Assembly: GCA_964610165.1 (NCBI GenBank)
Contig: CAZSUZ010000016.1
Coordinates: forward strand, 1-34,979
Direction of reading: 5' to 3'
DNA length: 34,979 bases
Origin: MFZZ01 sp964610165
Lineage (GTDB): Bacteria > Patescibacteriota > Microgenomatia > UBA1406 > GWC2-37-13
Part shown: positions 21,345 to 30,502 of the stretch, piece by piece
Layout of the letters: each line of letters begins with the position of its first letter
How positions within the stretch are numbered: the stretch's first letter is position 1
Notes under the pieces: model-generated
Databases searched by the model: none
The model's input: the letters and a program-made list of their open reading frames with translations, nothing else
What the model was told of the DNA's origin: nothing
Made by a program: the position numbers and the translations under genes

Positions 21345-22579
21345 TGAAAACAGGCTATTTGCTGAAAAATTTGCGGTGGGGGCTAGACAACCCAGCTATT
21401 CCGGTGGCCTCTTACGAAGACCAACCAAGCGACACAGGTAATGCTTACGGAATAAGTGGCGCAGGCGATTTAATTTTAAGATCGGCGCTTAGAAACAAGG
21501 CAAATCAAATTATTCAAAACTGCACAATTAGCGAACTTGAATTTTACGTAAACTCTAAAGAGAATTTAACAGGCTTGTATTTTGAATTTTGGTGGAGAGA
21601 AGAGGGCGAAACAACAGGCACGTGGCCATACACCAAACTTAACGAGACAGAAAATTTAGCTGGCAAAATCCAAGAAGGCCACAACAGAATTAGCGTTAAT
21701 CCTGTAAGTGTTTTAGAGGGAACACTTATTGTGGCTCGCATCGAAGCGTCAGCCGCGCCATGCCAGCCACTCTTTACCACAAATAGTGTGTCACGAGCAG
21801 AATTGCGAGAACTTCGAGACAATGACGCGCCTGTAAGTGTTGATTTTGATTGGAAATCACAAACGCTTAATGATCAAAAAACGATAGCGATTAAGCCGTA
21901 CACTAAAAGCCCTGTTGATTTTAAGCTGACAGGGAACAGTAAGACCAGCGGTGCTTATGCAGACGGATCGAGCAACGCAATCATGGCTTCTTATGCTGTA
22001 TATGGGGCGTTTTCGCGTGTTGTGGACACAGAAAAACGAAGCTTGTCTTACCCATACCAGTTGATGAGCTTAGCAGGCGTTCAGGCTTACCAAAACACTG
22101 GTGTTAACTCTAACACGTCATCAGATATATCTAGGCGCTTGCTTCGTGATCTGAATTTGGAACGACCAAAACGAATTATTTTAGAAAGCGGCGTAAATGA
22201 TTTATCGGCTTCGATTCCAAAAGAAACAGTTTTCTCTAATCTATGCGCAATTTTAGATTATTTGCAGTTTTTCCCAGAAACTCAAATTTGTGTGCTTGGA
22301 ATAATGCCATCTAGCAATTTGAACGATACCCAAGCGGCAAATCGAAGAGCTTACAACGATTTAGTGGAAGCTGAAATTGCCAACAGAGATGCTAGCAGAC
22401 ACTATTATTTGAATTTGGACGACTTTACTGGACAAACTCGCGTCTCTACCGGTGAACTCGATGACATGCTAGAGACAATCACGGCAGACGGTACGCATTT
22501 TAATGAAACTGGTGTGGTAGAGTTCACGGCAGAATTATATTCGCGGCTTAACGCCATTAACTTTTTTGATAACATTTAA
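21344..22579 (+). CDS. SGNH/GDSL-type hydrolase fused to a beta-rich N-terminal domain, 411 aa
   Basis: Residues 1-185 are beta-rich with GxxF/W patterns that may bind carbohydrate. The hydrolase domain (about 190-400) shows block I LTGNSKTSG (S199), block III ESGVNDL (N285) and block V DGTH (D382, H385), the catalytic set of SGNH esterases, with GNS in place of GDS. It is likely to deacetylate or cleave esters on host-surface polysaccharide. It shares a TAATG overlap with the lectin-like gene upstream, so the three adhesin-like genes are likely one unit. Confidence 0.8.
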   Translation: MKTGYLLKNLRWGLDNPAIPVASYEDQPSDTGNAYGISGAGDLILRSALRNKANQIIQNCTISELEFYVNSKENLTGLYFEFWWREEGETTGTWPYTKLNETENLAGKIQEGHNRISVNPVSVLEGTLIVARIEASAAPCQPLFTTNSVSRAELRELRDNDAPVSVDFDWKSQTLNDQKTIAIKPYTKSPVDFKLTGNSKTSGAYADGSSNAIMASYAVYGAFSRVVDTEKRSLSYPYQLMSLAGVQAYQNTGVNSNTSSDISRRLLRDLNLERPKRIILESGVNDLSASIPKETVFSNLCAILDYLQFFPETQICVLGIMPSSNLNDTQAANRRAYNDLVEAEIANRDASRHYYLNLDDFTGQTRVSTGELDDMLETITADGTHFNETGVVEFTAELYSRLNAINFFDNI

Positions 22580-22592
22580 TTATTTATTAATT

Positions 22593-23042
22593 ATGGCTAA
22601 TTATACGGACGAAACACAAGTTAGGTTAATTACTGGCTTCAACGACGGAAACAAAATAAGCGCAACAACAATTAATGCTGCAATTGGACAGGCAGACAGC
22701 ATAATCAACGCCAAGATCGGCAAAGTATATCAGTTGCCGCTTACGTCTACACCGTCGCTAATAGCTTATTGTTCGCTGCAAATAGCGGCCGCTATTCTCT
22801 ATATGAGCGAATACGGCGAGGAAACCGAAAATTCAGACAAAGGGTGGCAAAAAAAATACAACCATCAAATAAAAATTCTAGATGACGTAATGAAGCGTAA
22901 AGCTATTTTGATTGACGATTCCACCGGCGAAGAGCTACCGCTTACCGGCTTAACCGAAGTCGCCAGCTATCCGAACAACACAAGCGATGTGGATAGATAC
23001 GACCCTACAGCGGCAAAATTTACACGTAACTCTAAGTACTAA
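22593..23042 (+). CDS. head completion protein, Mu gp36/DUF1320-like, 149 aa
   Basis: The start is ATG 22593 (MANYTDETQVRLITGF); the frame is open further upstream but overlaps the hydrolase. INAAIGQADSIINAKIGKVYQLPL and a CSLQIAAAILYMSE helix are the typical DUF1320 pattern. It connects portal and tail. The stop and next start overlap (TAATG). Confidence 0.8.
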   Translation: MANYTDETQVRLITGFNDGNKISATTINAAIGQADSIINAKIGKVYQLPLTSTPSLIAYCSLQIAAAILYMSEYGEETENSDKGWQKKYNHQIKILDDVMKRKAILIDDSTGEELPLTGLTEVASYPNNTSDVDRYDPTAAKFTRNSKY

Positions 23043-23482
23043 TGCTAAGAATGTCAGTTGACGGCAGGAACCTGCAATTGAAGCTCGAAAACTTGGTTCA
23101 AACAACCAAGCAAATGAGCGAACCGCTCGAAAAAAGCGGTTCGGATTTACTCATTTTGTTTAGTGAAAAGGTTTTTGAGACACAAGGCAGAGCAATTGAC
23201 GAAAACTGGAAAAAGTTAGCAGCCACCACGTTACGGGCTAGGGCTATGGGGTGGGGTTATTACGGTAATACACCCATAGAGACAGGTAAAAAGTTAGTGT
23301 GGACTGGTCGGCTTAAATCAGGATTCAAAAAAACAGTGACAAAAACGCGGCTCGAAATTAGCAACAAGGTCAAATATTTCAAATACAACCAAAAAACGCG
23401 GCCAATGCTTAAGATTAGCCAAGAAGTCGTTAATATAGTTACTCGCAATTTTGAAAATTTTATTCTTAAAAACCTTAAATAA
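23042..23482 (+). CDS. virion morphogenesis protein, Mu gpG / gp37-like, 146 aa
   Basis: LEKSGSDLLILFSEKVFETQ, ENWKKLAATTLRARA, GKKLVWTGRLKSGFK and a C-terminal IVTRNFENFIL match the small phage virion morphogenesis family (gpG/HK97 gp10-type). It acts in head-tail joining. It starts in a TAATG overlap with the DUF1320 gene and ends in another. Confidence 0.8.
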   Translation: MLRMSVDGRNLQLKLENLVQTTKQMSEPLEKSGSDLLILFSEKVFETQGRAIDENWKKLAATTLRARAMGWGYYGNTPIETGKKLVWTGRLKSGFKKTVTKTRLEISNKVKYFKYNQKTRPMLKISQEVVNIVTRNFENFILKNLK

Positions 23483-23976
23483 TGAACGAATTTTTAAACG
23501 AGATTTTGGGCTTATTGGCCACCCAGATGGGCGACCGCATCAAGACTTACTACATCGGTGAAGTCGTCGATGGAACAGTGCCCAAAAGCAATTTACCGGC
23601 ATTAATGGTTATACCTGTTCAGACGCGCGTTAACGCTAAAACAACAGCAAGCGACATTTACGAATATTCAGCCAAAATCAAAGTAGTCGTGGATATTATG
23701 AATTATGTAGAAGAAGGTGGAGTTGACACCGTAATAGAACATCAGGCCGACCTAATCGAACTAATGGAGGGGGTTAATGATAACGACCAATTGCGGCTTG
23801 ATTCAGTATTGGGAGTGCTTAGAGCACAACAAAACATCCGCGGCAGCAAATTTTTATACATAAATAATGGTGTGATTGATTACAGCGTTATTCAGAACGG
23901 TAAATTCCGTTATGCTTATGCCACTTTAAGCATTCAAGCATCAACAGACCTTAAACGTCGCGTTAATACAATTTAA
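23482..23976 (+). CDS. probable tail terminator / minor tail protein, 164 aa
   Basis: Position (after gpG-like, before the tube gene), size and pattern (FLNEILGLLATQMG, LPALMVIPVQTRVNA, YEYSAKIKVVVDIM, a final YAYATLSIQAST) fit tail terminator proteins that cap the tail tube. No other motif. Coupled to the gene upstream by the TAATG overlap. Confidence 0.65.
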   Translation: MNEFLNEILGLLATQMGDRIKTYYIGEVVDGTVPKSNLPALMVIPVQTRVNAKTTASDIYEYSAKIKVVVDIMNYVEEGGVDTVIEHQADLIELMEGVNDNDQLRLDSVLGVLRAQQNIRGSKFLYINNGVIDYSVIQNGKFRYAYATLSIQASTDLKRRVNTI

Positions 23977-23985
23977 TTTAATAAA

Positions 23986-24189
23986 ATGCAAAAAACACAA
24001 GTCAAGGTATTGCAAGAATTCAAAATGCCAAACTTTCACAAAATGCGGCCTAACATGGTGGTTGAACTAGGCACGGATTTGGCTCACAGACTGAAAGATC
24101 GTGGTCTTGTGGAAGTTGTAGTACCGCTTAAGACAAAAACAAAAGTTGATAAAAAAACAAAAAACTCGCAAAATAATAATAGTCAATAA
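23986..24189 (+). CDS. small beta-domain protein, 67 aa
   Basis: VKVLQEFKMPNFHKMRPNM and RLKDRGLVEVV form a small beta domain like those often encoded before phage tube genes; the tail is a disordered Lys/Asn/Gln run. Its layout resembles the C-terminal domain of the 146-aa protein at 18683. It may join the tail end or the head; function unknown. Confidence 0.6.
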   Translation: MQKTQVKVLQEFKMPNFHKMRPNMVVELGTDLAHRLKDRGLVEVVVPLKTKTKVDKKTKNSQNNNSQ

Positions 24190-24200
24190 CAAAAACAAAA

Positions 24201-25649
24201 ATGTCTAACTCCAATTATTCTAGATTAAGCTATATGGCTTTGCGCCCAGAAAGTACCGAGAATGTACTAGTTGGCGTACCTAATCAGTTTATTCCGTTCT
24301 TGAACTTTGAAAGCGTGGTGGAATACCAGCCAACGCCGGCAATGCCTGTTCAATCGAACAGGGTTAAAAACTTGCGACCAATTCCAACGGCTATACCAGC
24401 GCCTACTGGCACAGTTACATTATTAGCTGAACCGCAAACTATAGGCTGGTTTTTAGCTGGTATTTTTGGCGGTGCATCATCAGGTCATTACTTGCTCCTT
24501 GGATCGGCTTCGGGGCAAATGGATGTTGGCGCAGCGGTAGAGGGGCAAACGTCAGGCGCTACTGGAACAGTAGCTTACCATGCACCAGAATTAGACATCT
24601 TAATTTTAAGTAGCGTCACAGGAACTTTTGACGCTGGCGAAACGATCGAGGATGATTCACTGGTTGCAAAAACGGCAACTATTCAACAAACAGAAGATGG
24701 CGTTTACGGTCATGCTTTTACGCAGCCAAAAAACAGTTTGCCGACTTTCACAATGGAGATCGGCTACAAAAACGAGGCTTACCGCTACACTGGCGTTAGA
24801 TTCAACGAGTTTACCTTTAAACAACAGGACAACATCATTGTCGCGGAAATCACCTTTACAGCACGCGCAGAATTCAAGCACGCAGTAGTTCAAGAAGCAG
24901 TCAACACTAGCGGTTCACCAGTGACCTTCACAGTAGATCAAACATTAGGATTGTATGCCGCTGGCATTACACGTGATCAAATCAAGGTATATAGACAAGG
25001 TTCAGGCTTTTTGGATATTGGAGGTGCGGCAGATCAAACAATTGTATTGTCTTCTGTAGATTCGGCTACAACCTTAACGATTCCAAGTTTAAGTGTGGCG
25101 CTGCAAACTGGTGACTTAGTTATGCTTGCACCACAAACCCCAACATATACTATTGATCGTGAATTTTCGTGGATTGGCGGCTCGCGTGCGGCGCTTGGTG
25201 CTACTATAAGTGAAGCCGTAATTTCTTCGGCAGATGACATTGAAGATTTTGAGCTAAGACTAATGAATGAGATTGAGCCAAGACATGCAGCCAACGGATT
25301 CAATTTTGAAAATCGCTTCCCTAACAAAAATTTTCTTAAAGGACTTGAAGGGTCAGGCCGTATCAACCGCGTATATACAGACATGACTTTGTTGTCAAAA
25401 CTAAGGTCAAACGATCAGCAAGCCTTACAGGTCACACACAAAGGCGATGTTATACCTATTGGTACTAATGCAATAATTACCTACATGCTAGATTTACGCG
25501 CTCCAAATGCGCAATTTGACAACTTCAACCCATCAATTGGAGAAGATGCTCTACTTGATCAGGAGATCAATTTTACGCTTTATGACAACAGTGACACTGA
25601 CTATTTCATGGCCGCAGTTTTGGTGAATACCACGGCTAGTTACGTTTAA
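24201..25649 (+). CDS. major tail tube protein with inserted beta domain, 482 aa
   Basis: Forms the tail tube. The ends of the protein (SNRVKNLRPIPTAIPAPTGTVTLLAEP and then a long stretch around the QPKNSLPTFTMEIGYK strand) have the pattern of large tube proteins, while residues about 105-155 (VEGQTSGATGTVAYHAPELD) are a beta-hairpin insert of the GQTSGATG type, common in tail proteins as an outward-facing decoration. It starts after an A-rich leader. No tail sheath gene follows, so the tail is non-contractile. Confidence 0.75.
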   Translation: MSNSNYSRLSYMALRPESTENVLVGVPNQFIPFLNFESVVEYQPTPAMPVQSNRVKNLRPIPTAIPAPTGTVTLLAEPQTIGWFLAGIFGGASSGHYLLLGSASGQMDVGAAVEGQTSGATGTVAYHAPELDILILSSVTGTFDAGETIEDDSLVAKTATIQQTEDGVYGHAFTQPKNSLPTFTMEIGYKNEAYRYTGVRFNEFTFKQQDNIIVAEITFTARAEFKHAVVQEAVNTSGSPVTFTVDQTLGLYAAGITRDQIKVYRQGSGFLDIGGAADQTIVLSSVDSATTLTIPSLSVALQTGDLVMLAPQTPTYTIDREFSWIGGSRAALGATISEAVISSADDIEDFELRLMNEIEPRHAANGFNFENRFPNKNFLKGLEGSGRINRVYTDMTLLSKLRSNDQQALQVTHKGDVIPIGTNAIITYMLDLRAPNAQFDNFNPSIGEDALLDQEINFTLYDNSDTDYFMAAVLVNTTASYV

Positions 25650-25671
25650 TCAATATTTGTTAAATAACATT

Positions 25672-26001
25672 ATGCTATTTGCGACCAACAACACAGTAAA
25701 AATTGACCTTGACGAAAATCAATGGCTAGAACTCAAAAAAGAGATTCCCTACAAGGCAATTGCTCACGTTTTTCAAAACATGGAGAAGCCAGACGCGCAA
25801 ACTTCAACAAACGCAATCATCGAAACACTTAAAGCCGGACTAGTCAATTGGGATTTACTCGATGATAAAGGTGAACAAATACCCTTTGATATTGCGCTTA
25901 TTGATCAATTGACGTTTTCTGGATTGGGTAAAATAGCGCCAATAATTACAGATTTGTATTTTTTGGATAAAAAAAAATTGAATCAATCCGAAGAATCATA
26001 A
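25672..26001 (+). CDS. tail assembly chaperone (G-like), 109 aa
   Basis: Binds the tape measure during tail assembly. ATG 25672 (MLFATNNTVKID) is preferred to an upstream TTG. It has the position and size of lambda gpG homologues, directly between tube and tape measure genes, and ends with the lysine run KKK encoded by nine A's, where a -1 shift adds the second part. Confidence 0.8.
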   Translation: MLFATNNTVKIDLDENQWLELKKEIPYKAIAHVFQNMEKPDAQTSTNAIIETLKAGLVNWDLLDDKGEQIPFDIALIDQLTFSGLGKIAPIITDLYFLDKKKLNQSEES

Positions 26002-26210
26002 TTCATGGCAGTCAGGTTGAACACGAGGGCTATAACGAAATCTTTGATTACCAGATGAGCGAAAAGTTTGGCCTAGACTGGCACAATATGGACTACAAGA
26101 GAATTGAGAGTTTCAAGATTGTAATGAACGCAATTTCTGAAAAACAGCGTAAGGAAGCCGACAAAGCCAACAACAAAAATAAAAATCTAAGCAACAAGTA
26201 TGGCAGATGA
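25672..26210 (+). CDS. tail assembly chaperone fusion (GT-like) made by -1 frameshift, about 184 aa of which 77 after the shift
   Basis: If the ribosome slips -1 in the A9 run at 25969-25977, the frame continues for 77 codons (from IESIRRIIIHGSQVE) to a TGA at 26208-26210, overlapping the tape-measure start by 11 nt. This extension has no good start of its own and fills the gap between the two genes. The +1 frame stops at once. Lambda-like siphoviruses make G and G-T this way. The total is counted from ATG 25672. Confidence 0.8.
25969..25977 (+). other. A9 slippery site for the tail chaperone frameshift
   Basis: Nine A's read as three AAA codons in frame 0; A-AAA-AAA is a strong -1 slippery site. 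After slipping, the next codon is ATT at 25977. No strong stem was obvious just downstream. Confidence 0.75.
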
Positions 26211-28005
26211 AAACTTAAAAATAATTATTGAGGCGATCGACAAAGCTAGTGCCGAATTTAAAAAAATTCAGGATGAAGTTAAAAAGGTGAGCACTCAAAC
26301 AGAAAAAGCATCAGATGCCATTGTTCAAGCTAATCGAGCTACAAAGAAAAGTTTTACCGAAGTTTCTGATGCCGCGAAAAAAGTTGGAACTGGACTAACG
26401 GCAGCAGCCGCAACCGGAGTTGGCGCTATTACATTTTTGGCTAGTAAGGGGGCAGAAATTGAAAAAATGAAAGTCTCCTTGAAGACCGCTTTTGGTGGCG
26501 ACACAGCAGCAGGGCTAAAAGCTTTTGATACAATATCAGATTTTGCCAAAAAAACGCCGTTTGAGATGGCGGAAGTTATGGACGGTTTTATCAAGTTGAA
26601 GAACTTAGGGCTAGACCCCAGTGAGGCAGCTTTAACTAGTTATGGCAATACAGCATCGGCAATGGGCAAAAGCTTAAACCAGATGATTGAAGCAGTTGCG
26701 GATGCCTCTACAGGTGAGTTTGAGCGTCTAAAAGAATTTGGGATTAAAGCCAAACAAGAAGGCGACAAAGTGTCATTTACTTTTCAGGGGGTAACAACGA
26801 CGGTTGGTAAAAACTCCGCAGAAATAGAAAAATATTTGATGGATATTGGGAACACCAAGTTTGCGGGAGGCATGGAGGAACAAAGTAAAACATTGCTTGG
26901 TATTTGGGCGACACTTAAAGATAATGTTAGCCTTTCGGCCGCGGCAATCGGTGAATCAATGGGCCCAGTTCTTAAGCGGGTAGCTAATGCAATTATTGAA
27001 ATCACTGACAAAATTAAAGCTTTTGTCGATGAAAACCCTAAATTAGCCCAATTAGCAGGCACAATATTATTGATCGGCACTGCTTTTGCAGCAATCGCTG
27101 GCCCTATGCTGCTTTTCATTGGGTTTATTCCGGCTATTTTATCTGGTATTGCCGCAATCCATGCGGCTATTTCAACGCTTTCAACCCCAATGTTAGTAGT
27201 AGGAGCAGCGATTACTAGTTTATATTTAACTTTTAAAAATAATTTTGGTTTCATCAAAGATTTTTTAGTGTCCATTTTTGATTCGCTTAAAAATAGCTTC
27301 TATTTTTTTGTAGATATAATTAAAGCTAATTTAGCAGAATTAAGAGATGCGTTTGGCGGTGATTTTGACGTTATTGCAGGGGTGGTTAAGTCGGCCATGA
27401 TAGTTATTGAGTTTGTCGTTGGGTCGGTTCTTTTGTCAATCAAAAACACTTTTGAGTTTATATGGGTAGCAATTAAAATAGTTCTATCAACTACATTGGA
27501 AGTAATAATCGGCGCAATTCAGGTTTTTGTCAAACTTTTACAAGCTGATTGGACAGGAGCTTGGGAAGCCGTTAAAGATACAGTGAGCGATATTTGGCAA
27601 AACATTAAAACAATAGTTAGTGATGCCGTTGACGGAATCCTTGGCTTCGTTAAAAAGTTTGTCGAGGGCGTACAAAAAGCAATTGACAAAGCTAAAGAGC
27701 TTTTGGGCATTGGAGGCACTGCAAAGATCAGTAATGTCAAGATTAGCGGTGGCGGTGTTAGTGGTTCTTTCAAAAAAAATGCAACAGGCGGCTTTATTCG
27801 AGCTGGTGAAACGTCGATTGTTAATGAAAGAGGAGTTGAGTATTTTACCCCGCAAAGAAGTGGCTACATTATACCTAACGATCAAATTGGTGGCAAAAGC
27901 AACATAGTAATCAACATTACCGGCCAATTCCTTTCTGAAGATGCGGCAGTTACTATGGCTGATCAGGTTATTCGTAACCTTAAATTACACGGCGCGATAG
28001 TTTAA
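26200..28005 (+). CDS. tape measure protein, 601 aa
   Basis: Sets tail length and probably crosses the host membrane. It starts with a helical Lys/Glu-rich region (ASAEFKKIQDEVKKVSTQTE), has a central tape-measure domain with KTAFGGDTAAGLKAFDTISD and TPFEMAEVMDGFIKLKNLG, hydrophobic segments at about 280-345 and 380-440, and a C-terminal FTPQRSGYIIPND. At about 1.5 angstrom per residue (the known rule), the tail would be about 90 nm. Its ATG overlaps the end of the frameshifted chaperone. Confidence 0.9.
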   Translation: MADENLKIIIEAIDKASAEFKKIQDEVKKVSTQTEKASDAIVQANRATKKSFTEVSDAAKKVGTGLTAAAATGVGAITFLASKGAEIEKMKVSLKTAFGGDTAAGLKAFDTISDFAKKTPFEMAEVMDGFIKLKNLGLDPSEAALTSYGNTASAMGKSLNQMIEAVADASTGEFERLKEFGIKAKQEGDKVSFTFQGVTTTVGKNSAEIEKYLMDIGNTKFAGGMEEQSKTLLGIWATLKDNVSLSAAAIGESMGPVLKRVANAIIEITDKIKAFVDENPKLAQLAGTILLIGTAFAAIAGPMLLFIGFIPAILSGIAAIHAAISTLSTPMLVVGAAITSLYLTFKNNFGFIKDFLVSIFDSLKNSFYFFVDIIKANLAELRDAFGGDFDVIAGVVKSAMIVIEFVVGSVLLSIKNTFEFIWVAIKIVLSTTLEVIIGAIQVFVKLLQADWTGAWEAVKDTVSDIWQNIKTIVSDAVDGILGFVKKFVEGVQKAIDKAKELLGIGGTAKISNVKISGGGVSGSFKKNATGGFIRAGETSIVNERGVEYFTPQRSGYIIPNDQIGGKSNIVINITGQFLSEDAAVTMADQVIRNLKLHGAIV

Positions 28006-28014
28006 TTATTCAAC

Positions 28015-30417
28015 ATGCTCTCATATTACATTAACGACATTGACAGATCGGGAGATGTGAGCATGAATAGCCTTAATATTAATACAGCCATTCAACGCCG
28101 CAGTAATAGCGCTAGATTTGAGATTTTTAAGGGGACTAAGCCTACTGAAAATCAAGACGTTAAAATTTATCATTCGGCTGTAGTCGATAGTCACAGCGGC
28201 ACAACTATTGTGCTTAAGCCGAGTTTTCAGACAAATTACAACGTGTTTCGGGCAGGCCAAGTAATTTGGCTTAGCATAGGGAATAACGACATGGAAAAAG
28301 CAGTTGTTGATAATTTTGACGAGGAAACTTTAACTGTTGAGCTTACCGAAACGCCGGATGTTAGCTTGAGTGAAAATGACTTGATGGGTGAACTAATCTT
28401 TGGCGGCTTAATTTCGCGTGTTACTGATTCGGCGCTTTACTCTTTAGAAAATGTAGTTAACGACATTACGGTTGTGGGCTACGAAAAGATTTTTGACAAA
28501 AAGCTAGTTGCTGATTCATGGGCTAATGTAGACGCAAGGTACATCATTAATAGTTTTGTCAATGGCGCGGTCAATTATAACGCCACCTTGGACGATTTGA
28601 GTTATGTAGACAATACGGCAATACAAGCCGAATTTTCGGAAGGCGGCAACGGTAATAATCCGACAGTAGACACGGCCGAGTATATAGAGGGCACAAGTTC
28701 GGCTAGTTTGAGCTGGTCGGGAATGGGAACGGCAACATGGGAAAGTTCACCAACAACAAAAAATGTCGGCCAGTTAGTCGGTACGCTTAGCGGTACACCC
28801 ACTAAAGGGTTTGTAATGCTTTGGCTTAAAAGCGCAGACTTAACCAGTGTTACTTCAATATCTGTAAGGGTAGGTAGCGACAATAGCAATTATGCTCTTG
28901 TAAGTTTTGATTTTGACCCACTAAATACAGATTGGCAGTATGTCAAAGCCGACTTGGACACTGCTAGTATCACCGGAACACCTAATTGGGAGGCGGTCGA
29001 TTATGCACAAATACGAATTATCACGATTAATAATGGTGCGGTTTTGTTTAACGGCTTAAGGATTAACGCCCAAAACAGTTTTACGCTTCACAACGTGAAT
29101 CCGACTTTGGAGTTTGCCGATTTTCGCGCACCACAAATAAAGCCTACCCAACTCATGCAGCAATTAGCTAAAGCCTTAGAATTCACGTGGTATATTGATT
29201 TTGAGCGTGATGTGCATTTTGTTGATCGGACTATTCAGTCTTGTTTTTATTCGATCACCGAAAATAGCGAAAATTTTAACAATTTAGTGACAGAAGTTGA
29301 CGCGTCACAAGTGGGGAACAGGATAATTATTGAAGGTGGCGAAAGACAAAGTACCTCCTTTTACAAGCAGGTTGTTCGCGGTGACGATCACGCTAGAGAA
29401 TGGCTACTAAAAAACAAATTTGCCGAATTAACGATCTTTTTAGACAATAATTCATCTACAGATACGATGGAGGCCAGCACGAACACCACAACGGTTAACG
29501 CGACAGGGCATGGCTTGGCTACAGGTGACTACATTGTTAATAGAACCAGAGATGATGCAGTACGGCAAGTTACGGTCGTTAATGCTAATCAGTTCACCGT
29601 TGAAGCAGTACCAAGCCAAACAAACGGTGACACTTTTTCAAAATTTGCCACGGCGGTTGATGTTGGAGTTGAAGGACTAGATGATGAAGCGGATTTCGAT
29701 TATGTTGCTAACTCTAACGAAAAATCAGTTAGGGCTAGTTTGCAAACAACCACCCTTACACAAAACGATTTTTTGCTTTTTGTGTACAAAGAAAGAGTAC
29801 AAATTAGATTTCAGTATACGGATTCAGCAAGCGCAAACGCGCTTAAAGCGCTAGGAATTGGCGACGGCGTTTTCGATTTGGACAAGGTAACTGATCGGAA
29901 TATAACAGACACCACAACAGCCCTTTCTTTGGCACAAGCTAAGGTTAATGAATTTGCAAATCCTGTAATTAGTGGCTCGCTTCAAACAAATTATAACGGA
30001 TTTAAGGTTGGTGATGTGCTGAATGTTGTTGACACTAACCGCAATATTTCCGGTGATTTTGTGATTCAAAAAATATCCGCCAAACAAAGACATGGATTCT
30101 ACAAAGACTTTTTTGAGTATAATGTAGAATTCGGCACGACCTTATTTGGAGTAATCGAATTTTACCAAAAATTATTAGCACAAGATGACGGTATTGAAGG
30201 CGCAACAGATGACATTGTTGAGGTGTATCAAGTAGCAGATGAAATTGTAGAATTCAGTGATTCTAACTCTACAACACCAACAAACCTAGCCAGTGATGCG
30301 GATATTGTAGAGTTTAGCGACACAAATAATGTTTATGAATTTACAGACGATTGGCAGTATGAGCCATCGACCGGTCAACCAGTGCCAACTAGGTACAATT
30401 TAGCGAGTTACGGCTAA
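28015..30417 (+). CDS. tail hub / baseplate protein with inserted carbohydrate-binding-like domain, 800 aa
   Basis: Follows the tape measure, as the distal tail and hub proteins do. The N-terminal 90 residues and a central part (TLEFADFRAPQIKPTQLMQQ, LAKALEFTWYIDFERDVHFV) have the form of gp27/hub-like proteins that bind the tip of the tube. An inserted beta-sandwich at about 220-350 (TSSASLSWSGMGTATW, GFVMLWLKSADLTSV, DWQYVKADLDTA) looks like a carbohydrate-binding module. A third beta hairpin domain (TTVNATGHGLATGDYIVNR) follows. The last 60 residues are acidic and repeat EIVEFSDSN / DIVEFSDTN. It may combine hub and receptor contact in one protein. Confidence 0.7.
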   Translation: MLSYYINDIDRSGDVSMNSLNINTAIQRRSNSARFEIFKGTKPTENQDVKIYHSAVVDSHSGTTIVLKPSFQTNYNVFRAGQVIWLSIGNNDMEKAVVDNFDEETLTVELTETPDVSLSENDLMGELIFGGLISRVTDSALYSLENVVNDITVVGYEKIFDKKLVADSWANVDARYIINSFVNGAVNYNATLDDLSYVDNTAIQAEFSEGGNGNNPTVDTAEYIEGTSSASLSWSGMGTATWESSPTTKNVGQLVGTLSGTPTKGFVMLWLKSADLTSVTSISVRVGSDNSNYALVSFDFDPLNTDWQYVKADLDTASITGTPNWEAVDYAQIRIITINNGAVLFNGLRINAQNSFTLHNVNPTLEFADFRAPQIKPTQLMQQLAKALEFTWYIDFERDVHFVDRTIQSCFYSITENSENFNNLVTEVDASQVGNRIIIEGGERQSTSFYKQVVRGDDHAREWLLKNKFAELTIFLDNNSSTDTMEASTNTTTVNATGHGLATGDYIVNRTRDDAVRQVTVVNANQFTVEAVPSQTNGDTFSKFATAVDVGVEGLDDEADFDYVANSNEKSVRASLQTTTLTQNDFLLFVYKERVQIRFQYTDSASANALKALGIGDGVFDLDKVTDRNITDTTTALSLAQAKVNEFANPVISGSLQTNYNGFKVGDVLNVVDTNRNISGDFVIQKISAKQRHGFYKDFFEYNVEFGTTLFGVIEFYQKLLAQDDGIEGATDDIVEVYQVADEIVEFSDSNSTTPTNLASDADIVEFSDTNNVYEFTDDWQYEPSTGQPVPTRYNLASYG

Positions 30418-30418
30418 T

Positions 30419-30448
30419 TTGACTTTTGGTGTGTTGCTTGATTAATAT
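30419..30448 (+). promoter_or_regulatory. internal late promoter candidate ahead of fibre and lysis genes
   Basis: -35 TTGACT (30419-30424), 18-nt spacer, -10 TAATAT (30443-30448). The -35 begins right after the hub stop. Spacer and -10 match the candidate at 15160. Confidence 0.5.
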
Positions 30449-30473
30449 GTGAGTATATCAATTCGACTCGCAA

Positions 30474-30501
30474 GACGAGCATCAAACTAATGATGTTCGT
30501 C
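30474..30501 (+). promoter_or_regulatory. leader hairpin ending one base before a start codon
   Basis: GACGAGCATCA, loop AACTAA, TGATGTTCGTC: 11 pairs including one G-U, ending 1 nt before the ATG at 30503. A smaller stem CTCG-CAAGA-CGAG just upstream shares its CGAG and would compete with it. Such a pair could control translation of the fibre gene. Confidence 0.6.
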
Positions 30502-30502
30502 T

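Noticed and set aside
26784..27275. A 163-codon minus-strand frame opposite the tape measure gene.
   Set aside because: Antisense shadow; hydrophobic Ile/Ala runs come from the tape-measure membrane segments.
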